The notes under the pieces: model-generated
Told to the model about the DNA's origin: nothing
Database searches by the model: none
The model's input: only the letters and a program-made list of their open reading frames with translations
Assembly (NCBI RefSeq): GCF_025950235.1
Contig: NZ_JAPDDT010000002.1
Span: forward strand, 620,001-684,000
From: Luteolibacter arcticus
GTDB taxonomy: Bacteria; Verrucomicrobiota; Verrucomicrobiia; Verrucomicrobiales; Akkermansiaceae
Reading direction: 5' to 3'
DNA length: 64,000 nucleotides
Position numbers and translations under genes: made by a program
Shown here: positions 16,828-24,256 of the stretch, in pieces
Layout: each line of letters starts with the position of its first letter
Position numbering within the stretch: the stretch's first letter is position 1

Positions 16828-17673
16828 ATGAATATCCGTTCCCTCTTCAATCGCCTGTCCCGAGTTTTCCGGGTCGCCCTCCTCGCCGGGTTTGTCACGC
16901 TCCTCGCCGGATCCATGGTCGAGACCTCCATGGCCCAGGATGCTCCTGCCGGCGAAGCTGCCGCTCCTCCCAAGGCTGAGAAGCAGTCCATGATGGACAC
17001 TCTCAAGCAAGGTGGCTGGGTCATGTGGCCGATCGGTGCCGCCTCGATTTTGACCATCTACCTCTTCATCGACGTGATGCTCCGCACGTCCAACAACCGC
17101 ATGGCCCCGCCAGAGGAAGTTGAAAAGGCGCAGCAGCTCTTCATGGCCGGTGACTACGTGAATGCCTACCAGGTGATGAAGGCCACCCCGTGTCCCTTCA
17201 ACAATTGCGTGAAGTACGGCCTCTCCTTCGTCGGCAAGGGCAAGGAGCAGACCGAAGAGGCCCTCCTGGTCGAGATCGGCCGCGAGAACGCCCGCATGCA
17301 GAACAAGATCAACTACCTGTCCGTTATCGGTGTTTGTACGCCCATGATCGGTCTGGTCGGAACGGTCGTCGGCATGATGGACGCGTTCTCCTCGCTCGGC
17401 AGCTCCGGTGCCGGTGACACCGCGGCACTTTCCAACGCCATCGGTCACGTGCTTGTGGCGACCGCTTCCGGTCTGATCGTCGCCATCCCGGCGTTCATGT
17501 TCTTCTACATCCTCCGCAACCGCCTGCTCGCCAAGATGCACGTGCTCGAGGACATCGTCCTGAGCCTGTTCCGGAACATGCCGTACGAGCATTTCCACGG
17601 CCTGGAAATCGGCGAAGAAGTGACCTATGCTGCCCTGCCGAACTGGCTCAGCGAAGGTCAACCAGCCGCCTAA
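16828..17673 (+). CDS. MotA/TolQ/ExbB proton channel family protein
   Basis: 281 residues. The ATG at 16828 starts a cleavable-looking signal (NIRSLFNRLSRVFRVALLAG). A short periplasmic stretch follows, then the first channel helix (GWVMWPIGAASILTIYLFID) near residue 65. The paired helices of the family come later (YLSVIGVCTPMIGLVGTVVG and SNAIGHVLVATASGLIVAIP). ExbB-type proteins form a pentameric inner-membrane stator that, with an ExbD dimer, turns proton flow into motion. The extra N-terminal signal and periplasmic part are common in ExbB homologues of environmental bacteria. Both exbD genes follow directly. Confidence 0.9.
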   Translation: MNIRSLFNRLSRVFRVALLAGFVTLLAGSMVETSMAQDAPAGEAAAPPKAEKQSMMDTLKQGGWVMWPIGAASILTIYLFIDVMLRTSNNRMAPPEEVEKAQQLFMAGDYVNAYQVMKATPCPFNNCVKYGLSFVGKGKEQTEEALLVEIGRENARMQNKINYLSVIGVCTPMIGLVGTVVGMMDAFSSLGSSGAGDTAALSNAIGHVLVATASGLIVAIPAFMFFYILRNRLLAKMHVLEDIVLSLFRNMPYEHFHGLEIGEEVTYAALPNWLSEGQPAA

Positions 17674-17704
17674 TCCCCTCGTCCACCTTCACTCATAAAA
17701 CCCC

Positions 17705-18142
17705 ATGGCTAGCGCTGGCGGAGGAGACGGAAGCGATCCGGAATTCCAGATCGCCCCGATGATCGACGTGCTCCTCGTGATGCTCATTTTCTTCATGAGC
17801 ATCACCACGGATCAGGTCATGAAGATCGACAAGTCGATCTCGCTGCCGGTCGCCCCGGAGGCGAAGAAACGCGAGAACGACATGAAAAACCAGGCGGTGG
17901 TCAACATCGACTGGGACACTGCCCTCGGGCGGGCGCGGGTCAGCTATGGTGACATCGTGTGCGATCCGTTGGAACAGCTGAAAGATTACGTGGAGCCGGC
18001 CAAAGCGGCCAACTCCAAGCTGAAAATGATCATCCGGGGCGACGCGGCCACGCCCGCCCTGGAGGTCCAGAAGGTGATCGAGCAGCTTGCCGCCTCAGGC
18101 ATCGATGACATTTCGCTCTCGGGCATGAACCGCACGAACTAA
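17705..18142 (+). CDS. ExbD/TolR family biopolymer transport protein (first copy)
   Basis: 145 residues with the standard ExbD layout: a short cytoplasmic start, a single helix (FQIAPMIDVLLVMLIFFMSI, residues about 14-33) carrying the essential membrane aspartate, and a periplasmic domain of about 110 residues. It is expected to pair with the ExbB protein encoded 31 bases upstream. The second exbD, 10 bases downstream, differs in sequence, so a heterodimeric ExbD pair inside one ExbB pentamer is possible. Such doubled exbD genes are common in this phylum. Confidence 0.9.
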   Translation: MASAGGGDGSDPEFQIAPMIDVLLVMLIFFMSITTDQVMKIDKSISLPVAPEAKKRENDMKNQAVVNIDWDTALGRARVSYGDIVCDPLEQLKDYVEPAKAANSKLKMIIRGDAATPALEVQKVIEQLAASGIDDISLSGMNRTN

Positions 18143-18152
18143 CCCCCGAATC

Positions 18153-18605
18153 ATGGCTCACAAAAAGAACAAGCGGAGGCCGGTGGAAGCGATCCACATC
18201 GGCTTCCAGATTGCGCCGATGATCGACGTGGTCTTCGTGATCATGCTCTTCTTCATGGTCATGGCCGGGCAGCAGGTGGTGGAGAACGAACTCAACCTGA
18301 AGCTGCCGGGCACGATCAATCCGGATACCCCGCTGGAAACCGTTGAAGAAACCCAGATTCGCGTTTTGGAAAGCGGGGAAGTGCTACTCAACGAGGATCC
18401 GGTGGGCGAACCCGACGACGCCGCCCTGAGAAATCTCGCCGCGACCATGGTCCGCCTTGCAGAATCCTCTAAGGTTGCAGGCAGCAAAGTCGTTGTTACC
18501 ATCATGGCGGACGAGTTTGCCCCGTATCAGCGGATCATCGACGTGCTCAACGCGCTCGCCGTGGCCCGCATCGAGAACGTGACGTTCGAAGTCCCGCCCC
18601 AATAA
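18153..18605 (+). CDS. ExbD/TolR family biopolymer transport protein (second copy)
   Basis: 150 residues. A basic cytoplasmic N-terminus (MAHKKNKRRPVEAIH) precedes the membrane helix (FQIAPMIDVVFVIMLFFMVM), which keeps the proton-accepting Asp. The periplasmic domain ends with FAPYQRIIDVLNALAVARIE, the usual helix of the ExbD fold. It lies between the first exbD (10-base gap) and the TonB-like gene (19-base gap). With these it would form one energy-transducing machine. The two copies diverge clearly outside the helix, so the duplication is old. Confidence 0.9.
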   Translation: MAHKKNKRRPVEAIHIGFQIAPMIDVVFVIMLFFMVMAGQQVVENELNLKLPGTINPDTPLETVEETQIRVLESGEVLLNEDPVGEPDDAALRNLAATMVRLAESSKVAGSKVVVTIMADEFAPYQRIIDVLNALAVARIENVTFEVPPQ

Positions 18606-18624
18606 CCCCTCACCTCGAGCCGTC

Positions 18625-20286
18625 ATGTACGACGAATATCAACCGGCACCAGAAGTCCACGACGAGAGCAAGGTCAAGAAGCTCATCCGCCGGATGGGCC
18701 TCGGAGCTTTCTCCATCTCGGTGCTCGTGCACCTCGTTTTCATCGCACTCGCGATCTTCTACTTCGTGAAGTGGGTCGAGCCCCCGGTGCCAGAAGTCGA
18801 CTTCCTCCCCGGTGGCGGTGGCGGCGGCGGCAAGGGCGGCGAGGTCTCCCACAAGATCCAGCAGCAGAAGCGGATGATGACCAGTCCGGCTGCTTCCCGC
18901 CGGATCGCCTCCACTTCGACCAATGCGGCTTTCACGCTGCCAGATGCCTCGAATGAACTCATGGACCCCGGCTTGCCGATGGACATGGGCATGGCGGAAG
19001 CCGGCGAAGGCGGCGGCACCGGCGGCGGCCGCGGCACGGGCTCCGGCACCGGCATCGGTTCCGGCAGTGGTCCGGGCAAGGGCATGGGCGCCGGCGGCCT
19101 CGGCATTGGCGCGCTGATCCCGACCATCATGAAAGGCCGCTGCACCGACAGCGAGCGTCTCGCCATGCTGCGTGACGCAGGGGGTACCCCGGCTGTGGAA
19201 GAGGGCGTGAAAAAGTCGCTCGCCTGGCTCAAGGGCAAGCAGAACTCCGATGGCTCCTGGGGCAATGCCCACAAGGTGGCCATGACGGGTCTCTCCCTGC
19301 TCTGCTACCTCGGCCACTGCGAAAACACTCAGTCCAAGGAATACGGCGATAACGTCAACCGGGGCATCACTTACCTGATCGACTTGTCGATGCAGAACGA
19401 GGGCAAGATGGCTTCCCAGTTCAACGGCAACTCGTGGGTTTATGAGCACGCGATTGCCACCTACGCGCTGTCGGAAGCACTGACCTTCTCCCGCGGCCTG
19501 CAGTACCCGATCCCGAATCTGGAAGAATCCGTGAAAAAGGGGGCAACCCTGATCGTGGTGGGCCAGACCGAGGCTGGCAGTTGGGACTACCACTACAAGA
19601 GCGAGTCCGACCGCAATGACCTCTCGGTCGCCGGTTGGCAGATGCAGGCGCTCAAGGCGGCCAAGGCCTCCGGCATCAAGATCGAGGACCTCGACAAGGC
19701 GATGCGCAAGGCGATCGATTGGCTCGCCGATGACGCCCACGTCGCGGACGGGAAATTCGCCTACACCGGCAAGAATCCTAATCCCGGCATGACCGCCGTC
19801 GGCGTCCTCTGCCTCCAGCAGTGGGACAAGTCCAGCACCTCCGCGGCTCGCGCCGGGGTCAGTCTGATCAAGGATGGTCTCGAACTCCGGGACAAGCCGA
19901 ATGCCCGCGTGAAGGTGCCCGAGTTCGCACCGCTCTACACGATGAAGTATGACGGCCCGAACTGCGACCTCTACGCATGGTACTACGCCGTGCAGGTCAT
20001 GCGGAACGCCGGCGGCAAGGAGTGGGATGCGATGAACAAGGCCATCCTCGAGGACATCGTGCCGGCCCAGAATTCGGACGGTTCGTTCCGGAACGAGAAC
20101 TCCAAGGTCGCCCGCAATGACGCGCTCGTGCACGTCCGTGGCACCGAGGCTGCGGGAACCTCGCGGGACATCTACCTGCAGTGCCTGAACACGCTGATTC
20201 TGGAGGTTTACTACCGCTTCCTGCCTGCCACCTCCGCTGGCAAGGGCCGCGCTTCCGGTCTGGATGCGCTGGACGACCTGCGCTGA
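18625..20286 (+). CDS. TonB-like anchored protein with prenyltransferase/squalene-cyclase toroid domain
   Basis: 553 residues in three parts. The N-terminus is cytoplasmic with one membrane helix at about residues 28-49 (GAFSISVLVHLVFIALAIFY) and contains S-x3-H (Ser32, His36), the spacing of the essential Ser/His in the TonB helix that contacts ExbB/ExbD. Next is a Gly/Pro/Met-rich linker to about residue 170. The remainder is an alpha-toroid with QW-like repeats (LKGKQNSDGSWG, VGQTEAGSWDY, AQNSDGSFRNE), as in squalene cyclases and prenyltransferases. The catalytic DxDD of squalene-hopene cyclase is not seen, so a binding role is likely. There is no TonB C-terminal domain. The last gene of the operon, followed by a terminator. 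Confidence 0.85.
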   Translation: MYDEYQPAPEVHDESKVKKLIRRMGLGAFSISVLVHLVFIALAIFYFVKWVEPPVPEVDFLPGGGGGGGKGGEVSHKIQQQKRMMTSPAASRRIASTSTNAAFTLPDASNELMDPGLPMDMGMAEAGEGGGTGGGRGTGSGTGIGSGSGPGKGMGAGGLGIGALIPTIMKGRCTDSERLAMLRDAGGTPAVEEGVKKSLAWLKGKQNSDGSWGNAHKVAMTGLSLLCYLGHCENTQSKEYGDNVNRGITYLIDLSMQNEGKMASQFNGNSWVYEHAIATYALSEALTFSRGLQYPIPNLEESVKKGATLIVVGQTEAGSWDYHYKSESDRNDLSVAGWQMQALKAAKASGIKIEDLDKAMRKAIDWLADDAHVADGKFAYTGKNPNPGMTAVGVLCLQQWDKSSTSAARAGVSLIKDGLELRDKPNARVKVPEFAPLYTMKYDGPNCDLYAWYYAVQVMRNAGGKEWDAMNKAILEDIVPAQNSDGSFRNENSKVARNDALVHVRGTEAAGTSRDIYLQCLNTLILEVYYRFLPATSAGKGRASGLDALDDLR

Positions 20287-20316
20287 TCGAACCTCACCGA
20301 CTCATCGATCTTTCCG

Positions 20317-20346
20317 AGAGGGGACCACCTGGTCCCCTCTTTTTTT
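20317..20346 (+). terminator. Rho-independent terminator of the TPR-ExbBD operon
   Basis: An 11-bp perfect stem (20317-20327 with 20330-20340) is followed directly by a run of T residues to 20346. It lies 31 bases after the stop of the TonB-like toroid gene and is the strongest intrinsic terminator in the window. Confidence 0.93.
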
Positions 20347-20375
20347 GCGCGTGGGTCTCGTTGGATTGACGGCGT

Positions 20376-20488
20376 CGTAGCGGGGAAGGGCTGCGCCCTC
20401 CCGGCGGGGCGGAGCCACAAGACGGATCGCTACTCCGCTTCATTTGGCGGCCCGCTCCCCGCCGGAACGACGAAGTCGTCCCGCTACA
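20376..20488. repeat. REP-like dyad element
   Basis: GTAGCGGG at 20377-20384 pairs with CCCGCTAC at 20481-20488. Inside are two local hairpins, one around 20383-20402 (arms GGGAAGGG and CCCTCCC around CTGCG) and one around 20464-20482 (ACGAC, GAA, GTCGT). The nested arrangement and location right after a terminator are typical of REP/REPIN-type intergenic elements. No second copy lies in this window. Confidence 0.55.
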
Positions 20489-20535
20489 AAGGCGGAAGAC
20501 CAGTCCCACCCTGCGGTCTTCGCAGACGGTCGAAA

Positions 20536-21600
20536 TCACGCGCTAGCTAGCTCGGCGAAGAGGATCTGCCCGCCGCTCGTTTGAAGCGTGCTGATGACCA
20601 CCACGTCCTGAGTGGTGCCGATCTTCGGCGCGGCGTGGTTGACGACGATCATCGTGCCGTCCGGCAGGTAGCCGACGCCCTGGTGGTCGTCCTTGCCGCC
20701 ACGCACCAGGGCGAGGCGGACTTTTTCGCCGACTGTTACGGAAGGCCGCAGGGCATCGAGAAGCTCGTCCAGATTGAGCACTTCCAGGCCGCGGAGCTTG
20801 GCGACCTTGCCGAGATTCTCATCGCTGGTCAGAAGGCGGGCACCGAGAAGCTGGGAAATCTGGATCAGGCGGCCGAGGATCGTTTCATCCCCGGTGACCG
20901 CGGCGTCCTCGATGGTGATCATGATATCCCTCGCGACGCGCATGTTTTCCAAGTTGGCAAGGCCGCGCTCGGCGCGCTGGCGCTTGGTGGGCGTGGGGGA
21001 GTTCGCCAGCACCTGAATCTCATCGAGGATGAAGCGCGGGACCACCAGCCGGCCACTGAGAAAGCCGGAGCGAACCACCCCGGGGATCCGGCCGTCCATG
21101 ATCGCTTCGGCATCCAGCACCACCGGCTGGCCGGTGCTGCTGTCCTGGCGGAAGCGGACATAGGGAATGATGAAGGCAAAGTCATCCCGGCTACTCCGGA
21201 GGGCGACCACCGACCCCAGGAAGCCTAGGGTGGCGTAGAGAAGCAGATTCAGGCTCAGGGCCAGAGTGGCGGCGATATCGGCACCATTCTCGGATGTGCT
21301 CAGGCGGTCCCGGAAGGTGATATTGACCAAATCGAAGACCTGAAGGCGGGTCAGCAGCCAGGCGCAAAACACCCCGACGAGGAGGCCGAAAGTGGCCGTG
21401 GAAAACGCGCGAAGGCTGAATCGTTTGATGAGGAGTTCGAGCCAGACGAAGATCCCGCCCAGAAAGAGGCCACCGCAAAGGCCCTGGAACGTCGAAACCT
21501 CGATGGTGGTCCCTTTGGTGATCGAGGCGACGGCATACCCGGCACCGGCGCAAACGAGCAAATAGAGGACGCGCGCTATGTTGACGGAAGCGGGGGCCAT
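20536..21600 (-). CDS. PIN/TRAM domain membrane protein (YacL-like)
   Basis: 354 residues from the ATG at 21600; upstream codons in the open frame look non-coding. Four hydrophobic helices occupy residues about 5-140. A PIN domain follows (VVLDAEAIMDGRIPGVVRSG, FILDEIQVLANS, IEDAAVTGDETILGRLIQIS, LLTSDENLGKVAKLRG) with the acidic residues expected for a metal-dependent nuclease. A TRAM domain closes the protein (VTVGEKVRLALVRGGKDDHQ, GVGYLPDGTMIVV). This is the architecture of Bacillus YacL; such proteins are presumed membrane-bound RNases, with no established substrate. The gene stands alone. Confidence 0.88.
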   Translation of the reverse strand: MAPASVNIARVLYLLVCAGAGYAVASITKGTTIEVSTFQGLCGGLFLGGIFVWLELLIKRFSLRAFSTATFGLLVGVFCAWLLTRLQVFDLVNITFRDRLSTSENGADIAATLALSLNLLLYATLGFLGSVVALRSSRDDFAFIIPYVRFRQDSSTGQPVVLDAEAIMDGRIPGVVRSGFLSGRLVVPRFILDEIQVLANSPTPTKRQRAERGLANLENMRVARDIMITIEDAAVTGDETILGRLIQISQLLGARLLTSDENLGKVAKLRGLEVLNLDELLDALRPSVTVGEKVRLALVRGGKDDHQGVGYLPDGTMIVVNHAAPKIGTTQDVVVISTLQTSGGQILFAELASA

Positions 21601-21798
21601 GAGGTGCTTGAAGCATCCAGCATTCCGCTGGTAGCGGCAAGTCAAAGGCAGTGGGCAGTACGGAGCGGCCTTGGGAGCGACCTGATAGGCGAGATCGCCG
21701 GCTCCTCCTTTCACTGTTCGAACATTCTCCGAAATTTCGTAGCCGCTGATTCGCAAGCCAATGGCTCCGCCTTTTCGGGCGACTCGGAAGATGGAAGT

Positions 21799-21895
21799 GA
21801 ACCGCGAAATAACGCGAAAAAGCGCGAAATCTGAAGGCAAAGGGAGATCTTTTCTCTAACAAATTTCGCGTCTTTTTCGCGTTGTTTCGCGGTTC
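21799..21895. repeat. Long AT-richer inverted repeat
   Basis: Positions 21799-21830 pair with 21863-21895 (about 32 bases per arm, few mismatches), separated by a 32-base spacer. Each arm contains repeated CGCGAAA/TTTCGCG words. It lies in the 437-base gap between the PIN/TRAM gene start and the RRM gene end. The same gap also holds a terminator at 21967-22004; nothing else recognisable is there. Confidence 0.7.
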
Positions 21896-21966
21896 AATTT
21901 CTTCGTCGGAACCGGGCTTGGACGGCTACGTTTCAGAGCAAAGTGCTCTGGCCCGGCACGTTCGCG

Positions 21967-22004
21967 AGAAAAAGCCCCGCTTCCCGTGAGGAAAGCGAGG
22001 CTTT
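21967..22004 (-). terminator. Rho-independent terminator of the RRM protein gene
   Basis: Read on the minus strand, a 12-bp stem with one mismatch (21993-22004 with 21971-21982) is followed by TTTTTCT. It lies about 34 bases after the stop codon of the glycine-rich RNA-binding protein gene. Confidence 0.88.
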
Positions 22005-22037
22005 GGAAAGTTTAGTTAGAGGCTCAGGCGAGAAGGG

Positions 22038-22556
22038 TTACCAGTCGTCGCCGCCACCACCGCCACCACCGCCGTAGCCGCCCTTGCCGCCACCACCGTA
22101 GCCGCCTTTGCCACCGCCACCGCCGTAGCCGCCCTTGCCGCCGCCACCACCGTAGCCGCCTTTGCCGCCGCCACCGCCGTAGCCGCTTTTCCCGCCGCCA
22201 CCGCTTTTCCCGCCGCCGCCACCGTAGCCGCCCTTGCCGCCACCACCACCGCCGGGGCGGCGATCACCGCCGAAGCCGCCGCCGCCACCGCCGCCGAAGC
22301 CACCGGGCTTCTTCTCGCGGGGTTCGGCCGGGTTGACGCGCAGCGGACGTCCGCCGAATTCCTGGCCGTTCACGGCCTCCGCCGCTTCCGTTGCCTTGGA
22401 GGTATCTGCCAGGGTCACGAAGCAGAAGCCGCGCGGGCGGCCGGTTTCGCGGTCCATGACGATTTTCACTTTCTCCACCGGACCAAAGGCGGCGAAGATT
22501 CCGGCCACTTCTTCCTCAGTGGCGGTGAAGGGCAAGTTGCCCACGTAGATGTCCAT
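22038..22556 (-). CDS. Glycine-rich RRM RNA-binding protein
   Basis: 172 residues from the ATG at 22556. Residues 1-85 form one RNA recognition motif with RNP2 (IYVGNL, 3-8) and RNP1 (RGFCFVTL, 42-49). The rest is a low-complexity tail of GGKGGYGGGG-type repeats ending in GGGDDW. It resembles cyanobacterial Rbp proteins and plant glycine-rich proteins, which bind single-stranded RNA and are often cold-induced. The tail is longer than in most bacterial relatives and its repetitive DNA could change length. Monocistronic, with its own terminator. Confidence 0.93.
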   Translation of the reverse strand: MDIYVGNLPFTATEEEVAGIFAAFGPVEKVKIVMDRETGRPRGFCFVTLADTSKATEAAEAVNGQEFGGRPLRVNPAEPREKKPGGFGGGGGGGFGGDRRPGGGGGGKGGYGGGGGKSGGGGKSGYGGGGGKGGYGGGGGKGGYGGGGGKGGYGGGGKGGYGGGGGGGGDDW

Positions 22557-22722
22557 TGTCTGTAGTCGCAACGCCAATTGATCCAAGACCACTTCATCAG
22601 CCAATGGCGCCACGACCGGGAGAAGCGTGTCCGGAATTCTGGCCGGACCCTGATCCCGCTACACGCTCGCCGATGCTACGGCAAGCCCATAAATCGCGGG
22701 ACGGGAAGCCCCTGCGGGCGCT

Positions 22723-23241
22723 TCAAAGACCGCTCGGGTGACGCATCACATGGCCCTTGCCGGGACGAGTGCGGGTGTGCCAGCGCGGGCCGGAACGGTC
22801 GGCTCCCCAGCCGGTATCGAGGCGCAGGCCGGCGATGGTCATGAAGACGTGGCCGCTGCGCACGTAGACGGTGATCCAGTCGCCATCGCCCTTCTTGCCA
22901 TAGCTGTAGAAGCCATTGCTCGGCATGGAGCCCTTCATCAGGCCGGCTTCGCGCAGGACGTAGGAGACGGTGCCGGAGCAGTCGTAGCCGCTGTCATTGT
23001 GACGGGCATGGCCGCCGCCCCACTTGTAGGGCTTGTGCTGCAAGCGGTTGCCGGCGGCGATCGCGCGCTTCACGGCCAGAGGGGCGCGCTTCGGCGCATA
23101 GGCGACCCCGTTCACCAGCTTCGCGGTCTGGCCGTTCTTGAACTGATACGACACCGGCCGCTTTGCCTTCACCTGGCTCGAGCACGAGCTGAGCCCGATG
23201 GCCAGAAGCGGGAGTGCGAGTAGGGAAAAAAGTCGTTTCAC
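22723..23241 (-). CDS. NlpC/P60-like lipoprotein peptidase
   Basis: 172 residues from a GTG at 23241, which starts a lipoprotein signal (MKRLFSLLALPLLAIGLSSC, Cys20). The catalytic domain has YKWGGGHARHNDSGYDCSGT with the nucleophile Cys and, later, SGHVFMTIAGLRLDTG with the His of the NlpC/P60 triad. These enzymes cut peptidoglycan stem peptides, usually between D-Glu and the diamino acid. The domain is short and ends soon after the His. It is not clearly in an operon with the P-loop gene upstream, whose stop codon is 29 bases before this start. Confidence 0.85.
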   Translation of the reverse strand: MKRLFSLLALPLLAIGLSSCSSQVKAKRPVSYQFKNGQTAKLVNGVAYAPKRAPLAVKRAIAAGNRLQHKPYKWGGGHARHNDSGYDCSGTVSYVLREAGLMKGSMPSNGFYSYGKKGDGDWITVYVRSGHVFMTIAGLRLDTGWGADRSGPRWHTRTRPGKGHVMRHPSGL

Positions 23242-23270
23242 GCCGCGGACATTACGGATTTGCAGATCTT

Positions 23271-23843
23271 TTACAAAACCTTTCTGCCCGCAAGGTCGTC
23301 GTAGCATTCGAGCCACAGGTCGCGGAGGTTGCCGCTGCAGCGACGAAAGCGCTGCTCGAGATCTGCGCGGAAGCGGTCCGCGTGAGACGTCGCCACCCGC
23401 TCCAACAGGATCGCCGCGGTGGCCGGAGTGGCAGTCAACCGGATGAGTTCCGGCCACGAGCCAGCCCGGTAGCGGGTGACCACGATTCCCGCTGCCGCGT
23501 TCGCGGCGTGGCGGAGTTCCCGGCGGTCGCGGCCGTGGAGGTAGTCCTCGCCATCGATGAACCAGAGCCGTCCCCCTCCTTCCGCCAGCTCGCGGCGATC
23601 CGCCTCGTTCAGGCGGCGGCGTTGCTCATTGAAGTGCAGCACGACGGGTGAATCGCAGCGCTTCGCCCATGCGCGCAGCAGGGCGCTTTTGCCGGCTCCG
23701 CGGTGACCGGTCACGGCGGCCCGGCAGCCGAGGGCCCGCCATTTTTCCTCCAGCGCTTCCCAACTCGTTCCTGCCAGCGCGGGATCGAAGCCGAGCAAGC
23801 GCTCCAACCGGCCCGGGGCGAAGGGGTTTTCGCCGGCCTTCAT
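23271..23843 (-). CDS. P-loop NTPase-like protein
   Basis: 190 residues. The ATG at 23843 overlaps the stop of the upstream gene (ATGA). A Walker A motif (GHRGAGKS) is at residues 46-53, and a Walker B-like strand (GGRLWFIDGEDYL) follows near residue 90. The C-terminal half is Arg-rich and helical (SHADRFRADLEQRFRRCSGN). It belongs to no family I can name. It is the last gene of a coupled unit after two DUF3592/arrestin-like genes, so it may load or signal for that membrane module. Confidence 0.65.
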   Translation of the reverse strand: MKAGENPFAPGRLERLLGFDPALAGTSWEALEEKWRALGCRAAVTGHRGAGKSALLRAWAKRCDSPVVLHFNEQRRRLNEADRRELAEGGGRLWFIDGEDYLHGRDRRELRHAANAAAGIVVTRYRAGSWPELIRLTATPATAAILLERVATSHADRFRADLEQRFRRCSGNLRDLWLECYDDLAGRKVL

Positions 23844-24256
23844 CGCTTGGCCCGGCCGAAGCGCCGGACCCACTTCTCTGCCTTGCTGACGGTCCGGGCG
23901 CTCTCGATTTCGTGCAGCGTGATTTCGCTTCGCTGCGGGGCGACCACGAACTCCTCGACGCCCAGCGACCCGGTTTTCTTCGCGACCACTTCCAGTGCCC
24001 ACACGATCTGCACCAACGTGCCATTCACGCTCCACGGCTCGGCGGGCAGGCGGAAGGAAAAGGCGCGCTCGCCGCGCAGGGTGTCGCCCAGCGGCAGCAC
24101 TTCGATGGTGCGTGCTTCTTCCGTGCCGCGGCCCCGGGTGAACCAGCACAGCCGCAGTTCCAGCTCGCGTGGCTCTTTTTCCAAGGCCCACGCTACGCGC
24201 CCCGTCACGGTCTCGTGCGGTCGCAGGTCGCGGCGTTCGATCGTGATGGTGGTCAT
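23840..24256 (-). CDS. Arrestin-like beta-sandwich protein
   Basis: 138 residues, mostly beta-strand patterns without signal or membrane segment (MTTITIERRDLRPHETVTGR, VAWALEKEPRELELRLCWFT). The RRDLRPHETVTGRVAW stretch corresponds to AGDLKPGRSVRLQWRR in the C-terminal domain of the upstream DUF3592 protein, so the two are probably related. Both look like arrestin-type or immunoglobulin-like sandwiches. Overlaps of four bases with both neighbours show tight coupling. The function is unknown. Confidence 0.62.
   Translation of the reverse strand: MTTITIERRDLRPHETVTGRVAWALEKEPRELELRLCWFTRGRGTEEARTIEVLPLGDTLRGERAFSFRLPAEPWSVNGTLVQIVWALEVVAKKTGSLGVEEFVVAPQRSEITLHEIESARTVSKAEKWVRRFGRAKR

Noticed and set aside
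22060..22250. CRISPR-like regularly spaced repeats
   Set aside because: The repeats are in frame and encode the Gly-Lys-Tyr tail of the RRM protein; there are no unique spacers and no cas genes.
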